Assembly: GCF_021869535.1 (NCBI RefSeq)
Contig: NW_026262582.1
Coordinates: 57,362,851-57,426,850 of the forward strand
Origin: Mytilus californianus
Taxonomy: Eukaryota > Mollusca > Bivalvia > Mytilida > Mytilidae
Direction of reading: 5' to 3'
DNA length: 64,000 nucleotides
The notes beneath the pieces are model-generated. The model was not told the origin of the DNA. It saw only the letters and a program-made list of their open reading frames with translations, and did no database searches. Both the position numbers and the translations under genes were made by a program. Below, piece after piece: positions 34,227 to 44,535 of this stretch (positions within the stretch are counted from its first letter, which is position 1; every line of letters begins with the position of its first letter).

Positions 34227-36320
34227 CATTACAAGGAGGTAACATCTAAAATTCCTATTTATTTTCAAAATCAGTCTGTCCCTATTGTATCCTACAGTTA
34301 CACCAAAACCACTGCACCCAAAATATTTAACTATTAACAAGTATTACAGGACCATGATTCAGAACAATACCTAAAACACCCTCTGACATGTGACTGTTCC
34401 CACTCGCCTTACAATTACAGCACCTCTGGCCATGTTATTACTGGGGATCTAAACATAATTCAAGATGAAAATCTCCGAAAGGTGATTTCTCATGGTCCTA
34501 AGATTAGAGAACCACAACACATCAATTGGAACCATAACTTCAAAATAATTATGGATGCTATTGGGGACTTCGCCAGAGCATGGGCTAAACGAAAAGAAGT
34601 TGAACTGGACATTTTGTCAGAATGGGTCAAAACAATCAGGTCTCTGATAAAAACGTCGCTTTCATAAGTTGAAAAACTGTGTGAATGATCGACCAAAGTC
34701 CGTTTTCAGAGACAAAGAGGCTGTGAAATGTCTATTATTTCTTCATGATAAGTATGTTGTTGTTCCTGCGGACAAAGTTTCAAATAATATTGTCTTTGAA
34801 TGTAAATCGTATTACTACGAGTGTCTTGTAAAAGAATTAGGAATAAATGGGAACTCAGGTAATCACAAATACAAAAAAAACATATCATTTAACAAGGATG
34901 AGATTTTGGCGAATCATAAGTCCTTCATGGCTTCAATGAACATTGCATTGAACAACAAATCGGAGGACTTACCTTGTTTGTATTGGATACCTAAACTTCA
35001 CAAAATTCTGTACAAACAACGGTACATTGCCGGCTCATCTGCATGTTCCACTAAAGAATTGTCCATTATATTGACTAAAATTCTGTCCGCAGTGAAAGAG
35101 GGTCTTCAGAAACACTGTGAAACTGTTTACTCGCGTAGTGGTATTAACCATATGTGGATTCTTAAAAACTCTAAAGAACTTCTGGATAATTTAAATCTCG
35201 CTCTTTTTCTGAAATTAGTTCTATCAAAACTTTTGATTTTTCAACCTTGTACACCACCAATCCCCATGTGAAATTGAAAAACCGTCTAAAAGAAATAATC
35301 CACAATTCTTTTCAACATAAAAATGGTAGCATACGCTATAAATTTATTACTTTGGGCTACCATAAGGCATATTTTGTTAATAGTGAACAAAAGGGTAAAA
35401 CATGCTACACAGAGGAACAAGTGATCAGTATGCTGGAGTTTCTTATTGACAACATATTTGTTGAATTTGGAGGTAGACTTTTTCAACAAATTGTCGGCAT
35501 TCCTATGGGAACGAACTGTGCGCCTCTCCTTGCCGATCTCTTTTTATTTTCATATGAATCGGAGTTCCTTCAGACACTTGACAAAAACAAGAAGATCAAA
35601 GAAGCCAGGTTATTCAATTTCACTTTCAGATATATTGATGATGTTCTTTCCATTAACAATCCGAACTTTTCTGATTGGGTTTCATTAATATATCCCCCAG
35701 AACTAGAAATTAAAGAAACAACAGACACGGCTTCATCCGCCTCATTTTTAGACTTATACCTCGAATTTGACATACACAGTCATCTCAGTACCAGAATCTA
35801 TGACAAACGAGACGATTTTAATTTTGAAATTATCAATTTTCCCCACCTTAGTAGCAATATACCAACTTCACCTGCATATGGAATATACATTTCCCAACTT
35901 ATTCGGTATTCAAGAACATGCAGCTCCTACTCAGACTTTGTAAAACGTCACCAGTGTCTAAGCAGAAAGTTGATGAACCAGGGGTATGTCAAAGAACGTC
36001 TCGTCCTTTTTCTAAAAAAAGTTCATCGGAAGGTACCAAGACCTTGTTGATAAATATTCCGTATCAACTGACGTTGTTTATCATCTTAATAACGTGTTAT
36101 AGTATTCTTTTATTTGTCTTTATTAATATTATTTTTACTGTTAAGTCTGTTTTTTGTGATATCCATCTGACGTGACTCTGTACTTATGTACCCCGTCATA
36201 ATTTGAACGACAAAATTATTTAATTTTATTAATATTACTTTTACTGTTAAGTCTGTTTTTTGTGATATCCATTTGACGTGACTCTGTACTTATGTATCCC
36301 GTCATACTTTGAACGACAAA
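34227..36320 (+). mobile_element. Naiad-type PLE copy B, nearly complete RT
   Basis: Begins abruptly at TTCTACATTACAAGG next to the LINE's 5' truncation and lacks the GIY-YIG domain. It carries the pre-CxC region, CxC motif, full RT and the start of the 3' UTR. Its UTR ends in a 106-bp tandem duplication, and the usual tail does not follow in the same orientation. An inverted tail (36320-36640) does. It is the best preserved RT in the window. Confidence 0.8.
34230..36050 (+). pseudogene. Reverse transcriptase of PLE copy B
   Basis: Order: SKIPIYFQNQSVPIVSYSYT, the CxC motif in PLTCDCSHSPYNYSTSGHVI (about 34385-34440), NIIQDENLRKVISHGPKIRE, AWAKRKEVELDILSEWVKTI, KCLLFLHDKYVVVPADKVSN, LPCLYWIPKLHKILYKQRYI, AGSSACSTKELSIILTKILS, KTFDFSTLYTTNPHVKLKN (motif A aspartate, near 35230), FQQIVGIPMGTNCAPLLADL, FRYIDDVLSINNPNFSD with YIDD at 35631-35642, and YGIYISQLIRYSRTCSSYSD. 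Stops or frameshifts near 34665 and 35215-35250 split it into clean frames 34482-34667, 34669-35271 and 35247-36050. All RT motifs are intact, so this copy is relatively young. Confidence 0.88.
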
Positions 36321-36322
36321 AA
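36122..36322 (+). repeat. 106-bp tandem duplication in the copy B 3' UTR
   Basis: ATTTTTACTGTTAAGTCTG..TTTTTTGTGATATCCAT..GACGTGACTCTGTACTTATG occurs twice, with TTAAGTCTG at 36141 and 36247 (106-bp offset). The two units differ at only a few positions. Confidence 0.85.
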
Positions 36323-36324
36323 GT

Positions 36325-36640
36325 TAAATCACAAAAATACTGAACTCCGAGGAAAATTCAAAACGGTAAGTCCCTAATCAAATGGCAAAATCAAAAGCAC
36401 AAACACATCAAACGCATGGACAACAACTGTCATATTCCTAACTTGGTACAGGCATTTTCTTATGTAGAAAATGGTGGATTGAACCTGGTTTTATAGCGCT
36501 ATACCTCTCACGTGTATGACAGTCGTATCAAATTCCATTATATTGACAACGATGCGTGAATAAAACAAACAGACATAATAGGTAAAAATGTCAAAATAGG
36601 GGTACAGCAGTCAACACCGTGTCACAATCTTAATCACAAT
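36325..36640 (-). repeat. Naiad-type PLE tail, inverted
   Basis: Plus text gives ATACTGAACTCCGAGGAAAA, GGCAAAATCAAAAGCACAAA, CATATTCCTAACTTGGTACA and TCACGTGTATGACAGTCGTA, the complement of the tail of copy A. It lies tail-first against copy B. Confidence 0.75.
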
Positions 36641-36889
36641 AAAAACAAACAAATATTTATCAAAGAAGCACAAAAACGCATATATCACATTTAACAACCT
36701 CGTTCATTGCTTACTTATTTTTGTATTTTATTTATGTATTATTTTATATCTACCTGTGTGACGTCAAACGCGCGATTCTACGCCAGTACTTAAAACCTTC
36801 CATCCTTTATGGGTGGATTTTACATAGATTAATAAAATCGTATAATAAAAAAGCAAAATGAGGATGTTAAATTTGATGTATGCCTTTTT

Positions 36890-37200
36890 GTGCTTCTTTG
36901 ATACATTTGTCTGTTTTTATAGTGATTAAGATGATACCACAATGTTGACTGCTGTACCCCTATTTTTGACAATATAATGGAATTTGATGTGACTGTTATA
37001 CAAGTGAGAGATTTAGCTAGCTATAAAACCGGGTTCAATTCACCATTTTCTACATAGGAAAATGCCTGTACCAAATCAGGAATATGACAGTTGTTATCCA
37101 TTCGTTTGATGTGTTTGAGCTTTTAATTTTGCCATTTGATTAGGGACTTTCCTTTTTGAATTTTCCTCGGAGTTCAGTATTTTTGTGATTTTACTTTTTG
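36890..37200 (+). repeat. Naiad-type PLE tail, direct
   Basis: TTATACAAGTGAGAGATTTA, CTATAAAACCGGGTTCAATT, GTACCAAATCAGGAATATGA, TCGTTTGATGTGTTTGAGC and GAGTTCAGTATTTTTGTGAT. With the inverted tail at 36325-36640 it forms a long imperfect inverted repeat around a spacer of roughly 250 bp. Confidence 0.75.
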
Positions 37201-37402
37201 TTATCACAGAGATGTGGGTCCTGAATTGATGGCGTATAACTCAAAATAGAACTGTTTTCTCTCTAGGTAAGAACGGTAAGACATTCTGAATGTGATCATG
37301 GAAGTTGGTGTTACCATGTTAGCGGCATCAAATTACCATTAATTGTGTTTACCCTTATTTTTTATTGATCATTCAAATGTGAGGTTGATTCTTTAAATAT
37401 GT

Positions 37403-38145
37403 TTAGTTCATTTATATGTTTTGGAGTTTAGTGTGACGTCCATTTTCACGGAACTAGTACACAATTTTATTTAGGGCCAGCTGAGGACCACCTCCGGGTG
37501 CGGGTTTTTCTCGCTGCGTTGAAGACCCATTGGCATCCTTCGGCTGTTTTCTGCTCTTTGGTCGGGTTGTTTTCTCTTTGACACATTCCCCATATGTTTA
37601 ACCCCGCCGCATTTTTGCGCCTGTCCCAAGTCAGGAGCGTCTGGCCTTTGTTAGTCTTGTATGTTTTTTAATTTTAGTTCATTTATATGTTTTGGAGTTT
37701 AGTGTGACGTCCATTTTCACGGAACTAGTACACAATTTTATTTAGGGGCAGCTGAGGACCACCTCCGGGTGCGGGTTTTTCTCGCTGCGTTGAAGACCCA
37801 TTGGCATCCTTCGGCTGTTTTCTGCTCTTTGGTCGGGTTGTTTTCTCTTTGACACATTCCCCATATGTTTAACCCCGCCGCATTTTTGCGCCTGTCCCAA
37901 GTCAGGAGCGTCTGGCCTTTGTTAGTCTTGTATGTTTTTTTAATTTTAGTTCATTTATATGTTTTGGAGTTTAGTGTGACGTCCATTTTCACGGAACTAG
38001 TACACAATTTTATTTAGGGGCAGCTGAGGACCACCTCCGGGTGCGGGTTTTTCTCGCTGCGTTGAAGACCCATTGGCATCCTTCGGCTGTTTTCTGCTCT
38101 TTGGTCGGGTTGTTTTCTCTTTGACACATTCCCCATTTCCATTCT
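37403..38145 (+). repeat. Tandem triplication of the PLE family 2 tail
   Basis: One partial (37403-37590) and two full units (37591-37861 and 37862 to about 38130) of the family-2 tail lie head to tail with a 271-bp period, set by CATATGTTTAACCCCGCCGC at 37591 and 37862. Only the last unit ends in the normal CCATTTCCATTCTCAATTTT terminus. In the earlier ones CATTCCCCAT is joined directly to ATGTTTAACCCC. The units are almost identical, so the amplification is recent. Confidence 0.85.
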
Positions 38146-38149
38146 CAAT

Positions 38150-39125
38150 TTTATTTCTTTTGACATCAAAAATTATTAATGAATTCCATGAATTATGATA
38201 CTGGTAATTCAAATGAAAAAAATATCTGACTTTTCTAATTAGGGTTCAGAAGAATGGAGAAAACAACTATTGTTAAAAAGATTATTGTTGATTCAATTAC
38301 TCAATAGAAAAATTTAATCACGGTGAAAATTAAATATTTATTGAAGGAATTCCGGGAACGTCAATTTCATTAAACCGCGTGAAAAGTTTCTAATTAATGT
38401 TTAGAAAATGTTTTATAGGATTACTTTTGCTGTTAAGAATCTTTCCACTTATTACGTATATTATACGGATTTCATAAAACTTCATCTAAAAAACGTTAAT
38501 GAGCAATTTAAAATTATGGATCGAGTTTGGAAGATATTATAAAGGAAAAGTTCGCAACGGGCCTCGTGAGATAAATGTGTATTGTAATATTCGATAACCA
38601 ACAGACCCTAGGGAATGATATGCTCTTGTGCTGTTGTGTAAGTTTTAGGACTGGGATTGATATGAGATGTGCCATATAAACTTCCTTATGACATTCTTTT
38701 AGTATATCCCCAAAAATGTTTATCGTTCTTTTTCGTTTTTAACACATCATATTTCAGAGCTTTAGGAGTAAGTCGGAACGGCAATGTATGACAAACTGTT
38801 TACTGGCAACAATGAATCCACGTTAATCACAGAAAACATTGTGTATGAAAATACCTTTCCATGTTCCTTATCTAATATAAAGGAGAACTAAGTGTTATTG
38901 AACTTTTCACAACTCGTTACCATGGTAACAATAAATGAATGTTATTGTCCGTATTTGATTATCGGCTCTTCTGGTCATACGAACACATTAACGGACATAT
39001 AATACATATATAATGTCTGAAGTGACGTTTTGGATTTCAATGAACGTAATCTATGTATTACTGGTAAACTACAAAGTCAAGAATTTAGATTCCACAAATC
39101 ACTTTAAAACATTTACTTAATTCTT
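38150..39125. other. Non-coding stretch
   Basis: AT-rich, with no supported gene or repeat. Confidence 0.4.
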
Positions 39126-39129
39126 TCGT

Positions 39130-39955
39130 AGATACAAAGATCTGCTTTGGAAGTTTGGCTGTACCTGTAGAATCTTTTTACAAACGGGAAAGCATATCCT
39201 GACCTTTACGGTGATGTTGTTTACCGAGCCCGTAAATTTAAATACGATCCGTGTAAACTTGTTGATCCTTTAGATAAACTTGTTCTAAATGGATACCAAT
39301 GCAACACTGTAATTAGATCTTTTATATAGTTTTATCGGTATAAATAGTGATTTTATCATCAATAGATTAAACCCAACTAAATATTATTGTTATACACGTT
39401 ATGTACATTCACGGTTATACAATCTGTCGATACCGTGTGTTGTGTTTTTTTTTTTGGCATTGCACAAGGTCCTGTTTTTCTCCGACTGTTAATGACGTCT
39501 ATACACTAAATCCATTGGATGTTGGATGTGTACTGTTACCTATTCTGACATCGGACTCGGACTTCTTTTAAACTGAGTTTTACTGTGCGTATTACTATGT
39601 GTTTCTTTATTATACATTGGCTAGAGGTATTAGGGGGTGAGATCTCACAAAATATGTTTAACCCCGCCGCATTTTTGCGCCTGTCCCAAGTCAGGAGCCT
39701 CTGGCCTTTGTTAGTCTTGTATGTTTTTTAATTTTAGTTCATTTATATGTTTTGGAGTTTAGTGTGACGTCCATTTTCACGGAATTAGTACACAATTTTA
39801 TTTAGGGGCCAGCTGAGGACCACCTCCGGGTGCGGGATTTTCTCGCTGCGTTGAAGACCCATTGGCATCCTTCGGCTGTTGTCTGTTCTTTGGTCGGGTT
39901 GTTGTCTCTATGACATATTCCCCATTTCCATTCTCAATTTTATGATAGATATTTT
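39130..39955 (+). mobile_element. PLE family 2, 3' end copy
   Basis: Starts inside the RT C-terminus and runs through UTR (ACCTATTCTGACATCGGACT, TTTTACTGTGCGTATTACTA) to the family-2 tail ending at CCCATTTCCATTCTCAATTT near 39940. The same UTR words occur in the inverted copy at 33.05-33.15 kb. Confidence 0.75.
39170..39345 (+). pseudogene. PLE family 2 RT C-terminal remnant
   Basis: One frame reads GKAYPDLYGDVVYRARKFKY-like sequence (after a frame break), DPCKLVDPLDKLVLNGYQCN and TVIRSFI before stops. This corresponds to the FYGN.LYKA..NTVVKSL region of the copy at 33.4 kb and fixes this family's C-terminal extension. Confidence 0.6.
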
Positions 39956-40194
39956 AGTCTTAATTGTTGTTATTGGTTTTGAACTAGCTTTCAGTAACTG
40001 GGAGTACTCTCAGATCTGTACTTTTTATGCTCTGTATTGATCTGATGAGTAAGAAACGTGTCAGACCGACTGTAAACCTATAGATATCGTTTGACTTTTT
40101 TCCTTGTGGTGTTGCTGTCTTATTGTATCATTCGTATTTTCAAAATAGGAAATTATTACATGCATTTATTGAAGAAAAGCATGTAAGTAATAAA

Positions 40195-40345
40195 AAAAAA
40201 GACAAGTGGCCAAGTTTGGTTAAATTTGGCCCAGTATATTCAGAGGAGACGATTTTTGTAAAAGTTAACGACGACGGACGACGGACGCCGGACGCCAAGT
40301 GACGAGAAAATCTCACTTTACCTTTTAGGCCAGGTGAGCTACAAA
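40195..40345 (-). repeat. AGCTCACCTGGCC element, solo end
   Basis: Plus text includes GTTTGGTTAAATTTGGC, ACGACGACGGACGACGGACG, AAGTGACGAGAAAATCTCAC and GGCCAGGTGAGCT, the complement of 2806-2935. Only the terminal part is present. Confidence 0.65.
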
Positions 40346-40743
40346 GGAAGAAACGGTCTTGAAACGGTCTTTAAATTAAATTGTCAAGGAAAAAACAATG
40401 TAGTGTGAAATCAAACTGTTTACAATATATTGAAATGGTATACGAGCAAGATAAGTATAGTCAGAGTATAGGGGTATCAATGGTATTACTTTGATGAAGC
40501 TTGTGTTGCAAGTTGGTAGAATATATAAATTAAACTTTGTGTACCTAATTTTCAAGGCAATATATATTATCTTACCTTACCTCTGTATCTTTGACTCCCT
40601 TTGTAGTGGAACCATACATTTGTATGTAGAACTTGTGATCTGCATTTATTTATGTACAGTGATGCCTCCATCAGTTATGAATATGTTGTAGTGCTCTATA
40701 TATACAGTGTATATATTATGTCTGGTTCAAAAAGAATGTAATG

Positions 40744-41012
40744 GATAATTATAGGTTATCGTTGGTCATCTCAACGAGATTGATATTCTCGCTTGAGCCG
40801 GTATGGCGAAAGTGAGAAAAGCAATCGAGTTGAGATGACCAATGATAATCTGTTTATCGCTATTTTACCTATGACGACGTTGTTAATTTCATTGACAACG
40901 GCACGTGCGCCATTAGTTTCTAGCGATAATTTTTCATATCACTCTACTGTGCTGAAAAAGGAAATTATCAGTCAACTAGATCAAAGGAAAATTTCGTAAA
41001 ATAGCGATAATT
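40744..41012 (+). repeat. Fold-back MITE R3, single unit
   Basis: Opens with ATAATTATAGGTTATCG. A long imperfect hairpin at about 40760-40845 pairs GGTCATCTCAACGAGATTGA with TCGAGTTGAGATGACC around a GCCGGTATGGC centre. It ends with AATAGCGATAATTAATG. The 68-codon frame over it is incidental. Confidence 0.75.
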
Positions 41013-41457
41013 AATGTAAATGTCGATTTCTAAATCATTTATACATCCACAAGAAATAGTTCTCAAATCATATCTTAATTTCTGATGAGCAAAGCTGCAG
41101 AAATCGCATTATAATATCATTCACACTTCAACATACTTTTTGTTCATGCTATATTTGCATTTTTAGCTAATTAAGTTAAAAATCGATTTGCCTATTTTTT
41201 TTCAATCTAAATTGTCTGCAATATATTCAGCGGTTTCAACTTCTTGATTTCACAAGCGAATGATAATGTCTGGTTTTTGGGCCATCTGACGGATTGTATA
41301 AAGAATTCCTTCTTTCCAATGCCGTTTTGTGTGAAATATATCCTTTCGAACTTATAATAATACATGCGTATCGCTCACATTTTCACTACTTCCTTTCGTT
41401 ATTTAGGATCGCCAAACGGATTTGATTTCTTTTCGGATAAACTGTTTTTACTTTTAA

Positions 41458-42640
41458 ATAATAATAATAAAAATAATAATATCTTTATTTAGAGAGAGTA
41501 ACTCATTTGGATTACACCAATTTTCGATAAGGCTCTCTTAATACAATATTATTACATTAAAAATTAAACGATACAAATTCAATAATAATGATAAATAAAG
41601 ATGCAATACAATTTAAATTCGATAATTATAGATTATCGTTGATCATCTCAACGAGATTGATTTTCTCGCTTGAGCCGGTACGGCGAAAGCGAGAAAAGCA
41701 ATCGAATTGAGATGACCAATGATAATCTGTTTATCGCTATTTTACCTATGACGACGTTGTCAATTTCATGTCAATTTCATTAGCAACGGCACGTGCCCCC
41801 TTAGTTTCTAGCGATTATTTTTATATCACTCGACTCCGCTGAGAAAGGAAATTATCAGTCAGTAAGATCATAGGAAATTTTCGTAAAAAAGCGATAAACA
41901 ATTATTATCGCTATTTTAGGAAATTTTCCATTGATCTTACTGACTGATAATTTCCTATCTCAGCACAGTAGAGTGGTATGAAAAATTATCGCTAGAAACT
42001 AATGGCGCACGTGCCGTTGTCAATGAAATTAACAACGTCGTCATAGGTAAAATAGCGATAAACAGATTATCATTGGTCATCTCAACTCGATTGCTTTTCT
42101 CACTTTCGCCGTACCGGCTCAAGCGAGAAAATCAATCTCGTTGAGATGATCAACGATAATCTATAATTATTCGGCATTAAAGTACAAATATCAATCGGTA
42201 CAATGTAATGTTAAAAGTACATAGATTTGTAGTTATGTTTAAATTCTAACACTGTGTTTGATTTTCAAATTGTATTAGGAAGAGCATTCCAAACTTTTGG
42301 TCCACTGTACGAGAAACTAGACTTATACAACTCTGTATTTGGTTTTGGTAGTATAAAATTATCAGAAGACGAAAATCTCGTTTTGTATTTTTGGTTTGCA
42401 GAAGCTTATAAAATAAGACTTGACAATTAGTCTGGACCTAAAACATTTTTTGCCTTATACATTAGTAATGATTTATGATAATGTAGTCTTTTTGTAAATC
42501 GGCACAATGTTACATTCGTGAAATAATTCGCTTGAAGATAAATAAAGCAATAAATAGCTGTATAGTTTGTATAGGTTACTAACATGTCGATCATGTAAAT
42601 TTTTATCACAACCGGCATCACTCCCATTTAAATCTCGATA
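41458..42640 (-). pseudogene. LINE remnant, interrupted by the R3 fold-back
   Basis: Minus translation at 42480-42430 and 42390-42260 gives FTKRLHYHKSLLMYKAKNVL and SSDNFILPKPNTELYKSSFS, then YSGPKVWNALPNTI, the usual C-terminal end of a Jockey-superfamily RT. The 3' UTR continues to an (ATT/AAT)n end at 41458-41480, with the fold-back at 41623-42173 inserted in it. The catalytic RT core was not found. Confidence 0.65.
41623..42173. mobile_element. R3 double unit: 550-bp fold-back palindrome
   Basis: Two R3 units lie head to head. The left arm starts ATAATTATAGATTATCGTTG and the right arm ends with its complement CGATAATCTATAATTAT. The centre lies near 41900. Each arm of about 270 bp contains its own internal hairpin. 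A TCG trinucleotide directly flanks both outer ends (AAATTCG before, TCGGCATT after), consistent with a 3-bp target duplication. No ORF. Confidence 0.75.
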
Positions 42641-42644
42641 CTTG

Positions 42645-44430
42645 TGATGATTTAATAGAAGTTAGACCATTTTAAAGATGTGTTGATATCCCTATTTTAA
42701 TAGGTCTAAGTAATGAACATGTTTCATTGAAATCATTGAAAACACGCACATATCGAAACGACTGAGAAATGTACACTATTAGACCATGCAAGTATTATAA
42801 TATCAATATAACACGGAGCTAACGGATAATACGGAAATCGAGTTATAATAGGAAAGGAAGAGTCGTCCCGTTTATTATAAGCTTGGATATGAAAGTTATT
42901 ATGAGAAATTCAAGTATCAAGGTCTAAAAGGGACATTCTATTATTAATGTTAGAAAATTGATGTTTTAATAAGAGGAACTTAGGTAATGTTTTAGTGTGG
43001 AGACAATTCTAGCGAAGTCAAAATCTGCCTGGTATGGAAGCGTTGTTTCTTCAATAACAATCAAAAGTATCGTGAAAAACACATAGAACTTAAAGTTAGA
43101 AAGTCAGTCAGATGTAGAAATTTATTGAGAGGATATAACCAAAAGATTGCCACATTTACAAGGAATAACCACAAGATTGAAAGGCAAAATCCCCCTTTTT
43201 TATTTTGTTGTTTTTGTTGAAAATTAATAGTAAATTTTCTTTCTATACTAACTTAGTTCCCTTATTTGATGTGAACTTACTCTTATCTATGCAATCTTAT
43301 ATACGTGCTGCACCTCTATTCTTATATATATATAGAGAGAGATATAGGAATAGAGGGACGTATAAACTATTCAATTTGTAATTGTAATATTGTATGGATA
43401 AGAACAAGAACATATCTAATTAAGGAAAATTAGTTGAATTATTCTATTAAGTTCAATAAAGAAAAATCTGTAACCAACATAAAAAAGAAAAAAGAAAAAA
43501 AAAGGAAAAAAAGGGTCCATGTCACAAACGCCTATGGTCAAATCATGCGGAATACGCTTTAAAAGCTTGGCAATTATTTTCTTCTTTGAAAAGCTTTACT
43601 AAACACTGTAATACAAATATTTTATTATCATATAATTCTTTAATATTGTACTGTCAAAACTGTGTTGTGACCTAGGTCTGCAGCAATATAAATGCTGAAA
43701 GAAAGACAACTCTGTTGTTCCATTCTAATTTGTCTCAGTTTTTTTTGGCACAGAACTTGTAAAATGTAGAGAGGATACAAGACTGTTACATGTACTAGTC
43801 TCAATGTTTTTAGCATAAAAAAAATATGAAAATAATTTCAGCGCCTGCCTATTGACTAGAAATAAAATTATAGTGGATTTCAGTTAGTTTTCATATGGTA
43901 TTTTGATAAGTATTTTGAAACTACTTACCATATTAACTCGAGCTGTCCTTCTGTCGTGCTGAACAGGATATTTTCTTTTTTTATAATCATCATATTTTTT
44001 TCTTTCTTTCGAAAGATTTGTCATATTAATCGTATTAATTTTATATCTATAATGTACGTGCTACGTCACAGTGCCACGAAATTGTAATTTAAGCATTCTG
44101 CTACCTTCATATTATATGTCTTCCTGAACATGACTGAATTAGAGGGGGAAAAGTCTAGGTGATTGAAAAGATACACAAGGATATTCGTGTCAAAATTGGA
44201 TGGGGGTATATTATAGGATATATAGATTTCAAGATAAATTTCAATATGTATTGACAATAATATGATAGACTTGTTGTTAATAAATTGTAATATAAAGATT
44301 AACGAAATTAAAACATGTAGGTCCCCTATACTGAAATTTCATATAATACAAACAAATTTGTTTCCGTCTTTCAATGTCATGGAAATCCGTTTATAACAAT
44401 TCACCTTAATGTGACATGTGACGACAGATG
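42645..44430. other. Non-coding stretch with simple repeats
   Basis: No supported gene. Contains a (TA)n(GA)n tract at 43326-43346 and an A-rich run at 43480-43512. Confidence 0.45.
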
Positions 44431-44438
44431 TTATTTAA
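44431..44438 (+). promoter_or_regulatory. Possible TATA-like box
   Basis: TTATTTAA lies about 46 bp upstream of the exon 1 ATG at 44484, which allows a transcription start about 30 bp downstream and a very short leader. Weak, positional evidence only; a 5'UTR intron (CAGGTAAGT at 44441) is an alternative. Confidence 0.25.
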
Positions 44439-44483
44439 GCCAGGTAAGTACGTGTAATGTACATTCGTGTATATCTTAACACA

Positions 44484-44535
44484 ATGGATGGTTTATTCGT
44501 AGTGTTAATATGGATGATTTGTCTAATTCCAGCTA
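44484..44535 (+). CDS. Cys-rich peptide gene, exon 1 (signal peptide)
   Basis: Encodes residues 1-17 plus the first base of codon 18. The ATG is the first in frame after the TATA-like box, and the exon ends CCAGCTA before GTAAGTTG. A separate signal-peptide exon is common for secreted invertebrate peptides. Confidence 0.7.

Noticed and set aside
34230-36050. Selenocysteine-encoding Naiad
   Set aside because: The breaks in copy B are frameshifts, not isolated TGA codons, and no SECIS was identified.
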